In this document: piece by piece, positions 58,873 to 64,000 of the stretch | Layout: every line of letters starts with the position of its first letter | How positions within the stretch are numbered: the stretch's first letter is position 1 | Source of the DNA: a bacterium | GTDB lineage: Bacteria > Elusimicrobiota > Elusimicrobia > UBA1565 > UBA9628 | Assembly (NCBI GenBank): GCA_021822495.1 | Contig: JAKAQO010000002.1 | Coordinates: 33,034-97,033, forward strand | DNA length: 64,000 bases | Direction: 5' to 3' | Notes under the pieces: model-generated | Told to the model about the DNA's origin: nothing | The model's input: the letters and a program-made list of their open reading frames with translations, nothing else | Database searches by the model: none | Program-made: the position numbers and the translations under genes

Positions 58873-60129
58873 CTATCGAACAGCCGCCCGCAAAGCGGCC
58901 TCGATATCCGACAGTATATCGGAATAATTTTCAACGCCGATGGAAAGGCGAATCATGTTTTCTCCAATTCCCAAGCGTCTTCGAGTGGCAGGCCCCAAAT
59001 CAACATGGGTCATCGTCGCGGGGTGCTGAGCCAGGGATTCCGTTCCCCCAAGGCTCACGGCCAGCTTAATCAACTTTAGATGATCCAAGAATTTAAAAGC
59101 CTGTTTTCTCCCTCCTTTAATATCAAAAGAAATCATAGATCCCGGCCCCAAACACTGGGAAGCGTAGAGGCGGCCTTGAGGAGTGTCGGCAGGGAGTAAA
59201 CTTGGGTAATAAACGCGCTCAACTTCCGGACGTTTGAGGAGACGTTCCGCCACGCGGGAAGCGTTTTGAGACTGTTCGGTCATCCTGATTTTAAGCGTCT
59301 CGAGACTTCGGAGTAAAAGCCAGCCGGTCCAGGCATCCGCCATGCAACCGAAAAACGAGCGCAAACCCCGCACGCGCTCAACCAAATCTTTTTTCCCAAG
59401 GCAAACCCCCGCGATCAAATCGCTGTGCCCGCCCAAAAACTTCGTCGCGGAATACAAAACTAAATCCGCGCCAAAGGAAAGAGGTTGTTGCCATAACGGC
59501 CCCATGAACGTATTGTCGACCGCAACCACCACTTTCCGCTTTGAACTGGAACACCGTTTCGCGAATTGAACGCAGGCGGAAATGTCCACCAAATCATTGG
59601 TGGGGTTTGCCGGGGTCTCGATAAAAATAAGGCTGAGCTTTTTTAGGCCTCCCGCGCGGTTTAATTTTTCAATCGCCTTCTCGGGCCCCAGGGCCGCGGG
59701 AAAAGGAATGGCTCGAATTGAAAACCGCGGCAAAATCTTTTCAAAAAAATGGGCCGTTCCTCCATAAAGAGGTTCGCTGTAGAGAATGATGTCTCCGGGA
59801 GAACACAGCTCAAACACGGTCGTCGTAATAGCGGCCATGCCGCTCGAAAAAACCGCGGCGGAATCGGCTTTATCCCACAAGCAGAGCCTGGACTCCAGAA
59901 TTTCCAAATCGGGATTATTGATGCGGCTGTAAATCAACCCCGAACTTTCTTTTAATTTTTTAGAGCGCAATCCATAAGCCAATTCAAAGAAGGACTGTCC
60001 CGATTTCGCGTTTTTAAAGACAAAAGTCGAGGTCTGGAAAATCGGACACTTCAAAGATCCCTCGGACCACTCGGGGCGATACCCCTGCGTCATCATCAAG
60101 CTTTCCGGATGTTTTTGTTTTTCCATCAT
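58873..60129 (-). CDS. Cys/Met-metabolism PLP enzyme (cystathionine gamma-synthase/lyase type)
   Basis: 418 residues, fold type I. GLIYSRINNPDLEILESRL, AVFSSGMAAITTTVF, the pyridine-binding Asp (VVAVDNTFMGPLWQQPL), and the PLP lysine in LVLYSATKFLGGHSDLIAG are all present; C-terminal SLGGTESLAQHPATMTH is the substrate-carboxylate region. It could be cystathionine gamma-synthase, gamma-lyase or methionine gamma-lyase; these cannot be told apart by reading. Single gene. Confidence 0.88.
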   Translation of the reverse strand: MMEKQKHPESLMMTQGYRPEWSEGSLKCPIFQTSTFVFKNAKSGQSFFELAYGLRSKKLKESSGLIYSRINNPDLEILESRLCLWDKADSAAVFSSGMAAITTTVFELCSPGDIILYSEPLYGGTAHFFEKILPRFSIRAIPFPAALGPEKAIEKLNRAGGLKKLSLIFIETPANPTNDLVDISACVQFAKRCSSSKRKVVVAVDNTFMGPLWQQPLSFGADLVLYSATKFLGGHSDLIAGVCLGKKDLVERVRGLRSFFGCMADAWTGWLLLRSLETLKIRMTEQSQNASRVAERLLKRPEVERVYYPSLLPADTPQGRLYASQCLGPGSMISFDIKGGRKQAFKFLDHLKLIKLAVSLGGTESLAQHPATMTHVDLGPATRRRLGIGENMIRLSIGVENYSDILSDIEAALRAAVR

Positions 60130-60212
60130 AGCCCCCCATCTCCCTTCATTCTATTTCAAGAGAGACTCCTTTGTCCAATTTAATTCTGATTGCGATTTGA
60201 TAGGATAGATTC

Positions 60213-61196
60213 ATGTCCACGGAATTAAACGACGTTGCCGCCGCGAAAAAAATTCAGGAAGCCAAAACCGCGATTTTATCGGAAATTTCAAAGGTCATCA
60301 TCGGCCAAAACGAGGCCATCGAGCAAGTCTTAATTTCTCTTTTTGCCCGCGGGCATTGTCTGATTATGGGCGTTCCGGGTTTAGCCAAAACCCTTCTTAT
60401 TTCCAGTCTCTCCCAGGTTTTGGATCTCAAATTCTCGCGCATTCAGTTTACCCCGGATTTAATGCCATCAGACGTAACCGGATCGGAAATTTTACAAGAG
60501 GACCCCGCAACTCGGCAGAGGTCCTTTCGCTTCGCCTCCGGCCCCATTTTCGCGAACATGGTCCTGGCCGACGAAATCAACCGCACTCCTCCTAAAACCC
60601 AGTCCTCGGTCTTGGAAGCCATGCAGGAGTTTCAGGTCACCGTCGCGGGATCAAGCCGGGCCTTGCCGCTTCCTTTTTTTGTCATGGCAACCGAAAACCC
60701 TATCGAGCAGGAAGGCACCTATCCTCTTCCCGAAGCCCAACTCGACCGCTTTTTCCTCCAAATTAAAATGGGATACCCTAACGAGGAAGAAGAACGCTTG
60801 ATTATCGCGAGAACCACCGGGCATCACCCCATCTCTCTCAACAAGGTTCTTTCGGCCCAGGAGGTTTTAGACTATCAAACGCTGGTGCGCAAAGTTCCTA
60901 TTTCAGATTCCGCGACTCATTTGGCCGTTCGCATCGTGCGACAAACCCGCCCGGAAGATCCCACGGCTCCCGATTTCATTAAAAGATGGATTTTGTGGGG
61001 CGCCGGCCCCAGGGCCGGACAAGCGCTTGTTCTCGGAGCCAAGGCTCGCGCCGTTCTCTCCGGGCGCATGGCCGCGACCGAGGAAGATATCACAGCCGTT
61101 TCCAAGCCCGTTTTGCGCCATCGCCTGATTCTCAATTTTCAAGCGGAAGCCGACGGAGCAAAAACGGACGATATCATCTCGCGCCTGATTTCTTAA
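60213..61196 (+). CDS. MoxR-family AAA ATPase
   Basis: 327 residues. Walker A MGVPGLAKTLLISS, Walker B MVLADEINRTPPKTQ, the ATENPIEQEGTYPLPEAQLDRFF sensor segment and a C-terminal lid (ILWGAGPRAGQALVLGAKARA). MoxR ATPases act as chaperones for VWA proteins encoded next to them; here DUF58 and BatA-like proteins follow. Confidence 0.93.
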   Translation: MSTELNDVAAAKKIQEAKTAILSEISKVIIGQNEAIEQVLISLFARGHCLIMGVPGLAKTLLISSLSQVLDLKFSRIQFTPDLMPSDVTGSEILQEDPATRQRSFRFASGPIFANMVLADEINRTPPKTQSSVLEAMQEFQVTVAGSSRALPLPFFVMATENPIEQEGTYPLPEAQLDRFFLQIKMGYPNEEEERLIIARTTGHHPISLNKVLSAQEVLDYQTLVRKVPISDSATHLAVRIVRQTRPEDPTAPDFIKRWILWGAGPRAGQALVLGAKARAVLSGRMAATEEDITAVSKPVLRHRLILNFQAEADGAKTDDIISRLIS

Positions 61197-61222
61197 AGTC
61201 CCTCGAAATCCTTACTCATCAA

Positions 61223-62098
61223 ATGAGATACCTGGATGCCGTCGCCATGAGTCAACTCAAGGGCTTGCGCCTATTTCCCAAGAATCTAGCCAACTCCAGC
61301 GAAGCGGCGGGCGCGCACAAAAACCCGGTCCGCGGCTTTTCAAGAGATTTTTTTCAGCACCGTCCCTACGCTCCAGGAGACGACACAAAAACTCTCGACT
61401 GGAAGGTTTATGCCCGCCTTGACCGCTTTTACGTTCGGGAGTTTGAGTCGGAGAATTTATTCACGACCCAAATTATCATGGACCAGTCCCGTTCCATGCT
61501 TTTTCAATCGGATAAAAACCCTCCCAAATGGGATTACGCCTGCCGCCTGGCGATGGCCGTTTCATGGCTTACGATTTCCCAGGGAGACGCCGTTGGACTC
61601 ATTTCGGCCTCCAACCGCATCGAAATTGAGCTTCCGCCCCGCTCCGGCTTTCCGCGCCTGGAAGTGTTCGATGGCCGCTTATCCGAAGCGCGCCCTCAAG
61701 GCCTTTCTTCTCCGGAGATTTCCCTGCCGCTGGCCTCCTCCCGCGTCAAGAAACGCTCCCTCATCATTCTCATCAGCGATCTCATGGGCGAGACGGAAAA
61801 ATTTATTAAAGGAATCGTCTCGCTTAAAACCGGACGCAACGAAGTCATCGTTTTTCAGGTTCTCGATCCCCGTGAACGAGATCTTAATTTCGAAGCCCCC
61901 GTCATTTTCCATGACCTTGAAGAGGAAACTGAAATTGCCGTCAGCGATCAGGAATTTCGCCTGAGATACGCAAAGGAGTTTGAAAAACAAATCAAGACCT
62001 ACCAAAGCGCCCTCCATCAGAATCAAATCTCCCATTATCTCTTCCCAACCGACAGGCCGCTTGAAGAATCTCTCGGACGTTCTTTAAGGTTCCGCTAA
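61223..62098 (+). CDS. DUF58 protein, MoxR partner
   Basis: 291 residues. The DUF58 signature GDDTKTLDWKVYARLDRFYVREFE is intact, followed by a VWA-like region (QIIMDQSRSMLFQSD, with DxSxS metal site; SLIILISDLMGETEKF). Start taken at ATG 61223, 26 nt after the moxR stop; no strong ribosome binding site. Predicted cytoplasmic. Confidence 0.88.
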   Translation: MRYLDAVAMSQLKGLRLFPKNLANSSEAAGAHKNPVRGFSRDFFQHRPYAPGDDTKTLDWKVYARLDRFYVREFESENLFTTQIIMDQSRSMLFQSDKNPPKWDYACRLAMAVSWLTISQGDAVGLISASNRIEIELPPRSGFPRLEVFDGRLSEARPQGLSSPEISLPLASSRVKKRSLIILISDLMGETEKFIKGIVSLKTGRNEVIVFQVLDPRERDLNFEAPVIFHDLEEETEIAVSDQEFRLRYAKEFEKQIKTYQSALHQNQISHYLFPTDRPLEESLGRSLRFR

Positions 62099-62100
62099 AA

Positions 62101-64000
62101 ATGGGTTTTCTATCTCCGCTTATTCTCTGGGCCCTGCCCGCCGCCCTGATTCCGTGGCTGGTCAACCTCTGGATTCAAAAGCGAGGGCGTAAAATCGAGT
62201 TTAGCAACCTCTACTTAATCCGGAAGATTCAATCTCAAACGCTGTCTAGCTCCAATCTTAAAAATTCGCTTTTGACGCTTCTGCGCTGCGCGATTATTTT
62301 TCTTTTAATTCTTTCCTACGCGGGTCCCATTAAATATGGAAGCGCGACCCAGAAAACTCGAATTGACCTGGCCGTATTAGTTGATCAATCTTATTCGATG
62401 GGATATCTTGAAGGCGGGAAAATGCGCTTTTCCTGGCTGATGAATTCCTTGTCCGACCTTCTCAAACAAATGAAGCAAGAAGACCGCGTGCTTTTGCTCC
62501 CATTTTCAAGCGCTATTGACGCGCAGGAAAAAGACCTTGTCTGGAAAACCCCGGGCTCAGCCCTCAAGAATTTGCCGCTCCTTCATGTCGGATATGGAAA
62601 TACGGATTTTAGCGTTCCGTTAAAGGCGCTCCGTAATCTATGGCCCGATTCCGATCAGGAGAAGCATATCACTTTAGTTCTATCCGACGGGGCCAAACAC
62701 GGCTTTTACGCGTCCCCGGAAAAACTCAATAGAGCTTTTGGCGTCAACTGGGGCCCGCGCGCAAGCAATGATTATATTCAGTCCGTAAAGATTTCCGAAC
62801 CCTTTGACCCTAAGCGTCCCGCTCTCACTGTTTTGACGCACAACCTAAAACCCGCCTCTCTTTCATTTTTCACATTGTCTGGACAAAAGGCGGAACGAGT
62901 CATTCAAGGCGCGGCCGGAATCCACGCAAACACCCTTCTTCTACCGACAAAAAATCCCGGTACAGTCATCGTCGGCAAGGTTTCTCTTCAAGAAGACGCT
63001 CTTCCGGTCGACAACTCGTTTTTTTTCTCCTTCAAGCCGCCGCATCCCTTCTCCATTTTATGTCTCTATGCCGAGCCTTCGTTTTTAGAGCCTCCCCATA
63101 GCGGATACTTTCTCAAAAAAATCCTAGCCAGCTCCACTCGCGGCCTTTTGCCCTATCAAATTACGTTTCAAGAAGCGGGGCCGGGCGCTTGGTCTGACTT
63201 AAACTCCTATCAAGCCCTCATCCTCGCGCACCCCGGTTCTCTATCCAAACGCGAAGCTCTGAGTCTCAAGGAGTTTGTAGGACAAGGAAGAGGCTTATGG
63301 ATCATTCCGGAAGATCAGGCTTCTTTCGGTGATTTTGCCTTTCCAAGCTCTCTTCTTCCTGCCACGATTGGGCCCTTAGTCCAGGGAGAATCTTCCGGGT
63401 TAAAACTGCCAAACTCCGTATTGGAGCAGAAATGGAAGGACGTTGATTTATCTCAAATTAAAATTTCTCGCTATCACCTTTTGGAAAATAAAAAAAACGG
63501 AGAAGTCATTCTCAAGTCTCCGCGAGGATACCCGCTTCTCATCTGTGCGAAAGATTCCCGCTCCTGCGTGTCCGCTTTTTCGCTTGGAATTGAGGACACA
63601 AATCTCGCCGTCGAACCTGCCGTCATCGCTTTTTTGCGCCTGCTATTTGAAAAAATGACGGGAGCAATTAAGAAACCGGCCTCTTATCAGCTCAGCATTG
63701 GAAGCCCCATTTTAAAGAAATGGGATAAAAATTCTGCCGCGCCGGAAAATGTCCTTTTAAAGACCCCCGACGGGAAAAAAGTCAAACTCCATGTTAAAAA
63801 CCGCGGCGTCTTTTTTCCCGAGACCCTTGTTCCCGGCCTCTATGAAATGGATGCGGGGAAACAGCGCTTTTTCTATGCCGTCAACGTCAACCGAAATTTT
63901 AAAGAAAGCGATTTGACGCCTCAAAAAAATCCGCCGTGGCTCCCCTTAAACGTCCACTCCTGGGTCACAGACTTCATGAAAAATTTAAAAGGCCAAAGAT
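62101..64000 (+). CDS. BatA-like membrane protein with VWA domain (3' end outside window)
   Basis: Open from ATG 62101 to the window edge (633 codons so far). N-terminal BatA region: FLSPLILWALPAALIPWLVN, a helix, then LLTLLRCAIIFLLILSYAGP as second helix; a VWA-like domain follows (DLAVLVDQSYSMGYLEGG, DxSxS-type, and HITLVLSDGAKHG). The remaining periplasm-facing part has a glutamine-amidotransferase-like stretch (YQALILAHPGSLSKREALSLKEFVGQGRGLWII). Third gene of the MoxR-DUF58-BatA operon, 2 nt after DUF58; these systems are linked to envelope stress. Confidence 0.85.
   Translation, partial: MGFLSPLILWALPAALIPWLVNLWIQKRGRKIEFSNLYLIRKIQSQTLSSSNLKNSLLTLLRCAIIFLLILSYAGPIKYGSATQKTRIDLAVLVDQSYSMGYLEGGKMRFSWLMNSLSDLLKQMKQEDRVLLLPFSSAIDAQEKDLVWKTPGSALKNLPLLHVGYGNTDFSVPLKALRNLWPDSDQEKHITLVLSDGAKHGFYASPEKLNRAFGVNWGPRASNDYIQSVKISEPFDPKRPALTVLTHNLKPASLSFFTLSGQKAERVIQGAAGIHANTLLLPTKNPGTVIVGKVSLQEDALPVDNSFFFSFKPPHPFSILCLYAEPSFLEPPHSGYFLKKILASSTRGLLPYQITFQEAGPGAWSDLNSYQALILAHPGSLSKREALSLKEFVGQGRGLWIIPEDQASFGDFAFPSSLLPATIGPLVQGESSGLKLPNSVLEQKWKDVDLSQIKISRYHLLENKKNGEVILKSPRGYPLLICAKDSRSCVSAFSLGIEDTNLAVEPAVIAFLRLLFEKMTGAIKKPASYQLSIGSPILKKWDKNSAAPENVLLKTPDGKKVKLHVKNRGVFFPETLVPGLYEMDAGKQRFFYAVNVNRNFKESDLTPQKNPPWLPLNVHSWVTDFMKNLKGQR

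Overview
The window looks like a chromosomal segment of a Gram-negative, diderm bacterium of moderate GC. It carries an LPS-assembly lipoprotein (lptE-like), an Mla-type lipid transport operon, the IspD-IspF fusion and standard bacterial rpsF-ssb-rpsR-rplI-dnaB and leuS-lptE-holA operons. Gene order and style suggest an environmental, little-cultured phylum such as Elusimicrobiota or Omnitrophota. That placement is inference; no 16S gene is present.

Layout. 0-15 kb: housekeeping genes (murC, rplM-rpsI, rpsT, holA-lptE-leuS with an adjacent tRNA-Met), a phosphate permease pair, TRL-like proteins, a PAP2 phosphatase and a GT39-type glycosyltransferase. 15-25 kb: the most unusual part, a tightly coupled minus-strand operon. 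It runs polyprenyl diphosphate synthase, PqqD-like protein, radical SAM, UbiA prenyltransferase, radical SAM, a 40-residue PqqA-like peptide, an inserted Fic gene, a third radical SAM and a secreted ankyrin-caspase protease. I read it as a candidate peptide-derived, possibly prenylated, cofactor or natural-product pathway. 25-34 kb: accessory region with a secreted trypsin-like protease and decayed copies, a family of secreted Cys-motif proteins sharing a promoter box, an ankyrin protein and a 2.8-kb IS1595-type element with passenger genes, bounded by 22-bp inverted repeats and a probable 8-bp target duplication. 32-35 kb: flavin amine oxidase, DUF2127-type protein, second PAP2 phosphatase and tRNA-Arg with anticodon GCG.

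35-52 kb: a long minus-strand housekeeping block (rpsF, ssb, rpsR, rplI, dnaB, alr, mlaE, mlaF, mlaD, radA, PIN-TRAM, ispDF, secreted protein, mtaB, addB-like nuclease, lysA), in which many neighbours overlap by 1-4 nt. 52-59 kb: accessory genes (DUF4143 ATPase, ORF6N protein plus a duplicated 3' fragment, AlbA/Schlafen-type protein, second ankyrin-caspase) behind a 143-bp imperfect palindrome. 59-64 kb: a Cys/Met-metabolism PLP enzyme and the start of a MoxR-DUF58-BatA-like operon running off the window.

Repeated themes: overlapping stop/start codons (ATGA, GTGA, TTGA, TAATG), extended -10 promoters that sometimes leave almost no leader, and a dispersed ~80-bp hairpin element with GGGGACTGTCCCC-type ends seen in three near-complete copies and one terminal palindrome.
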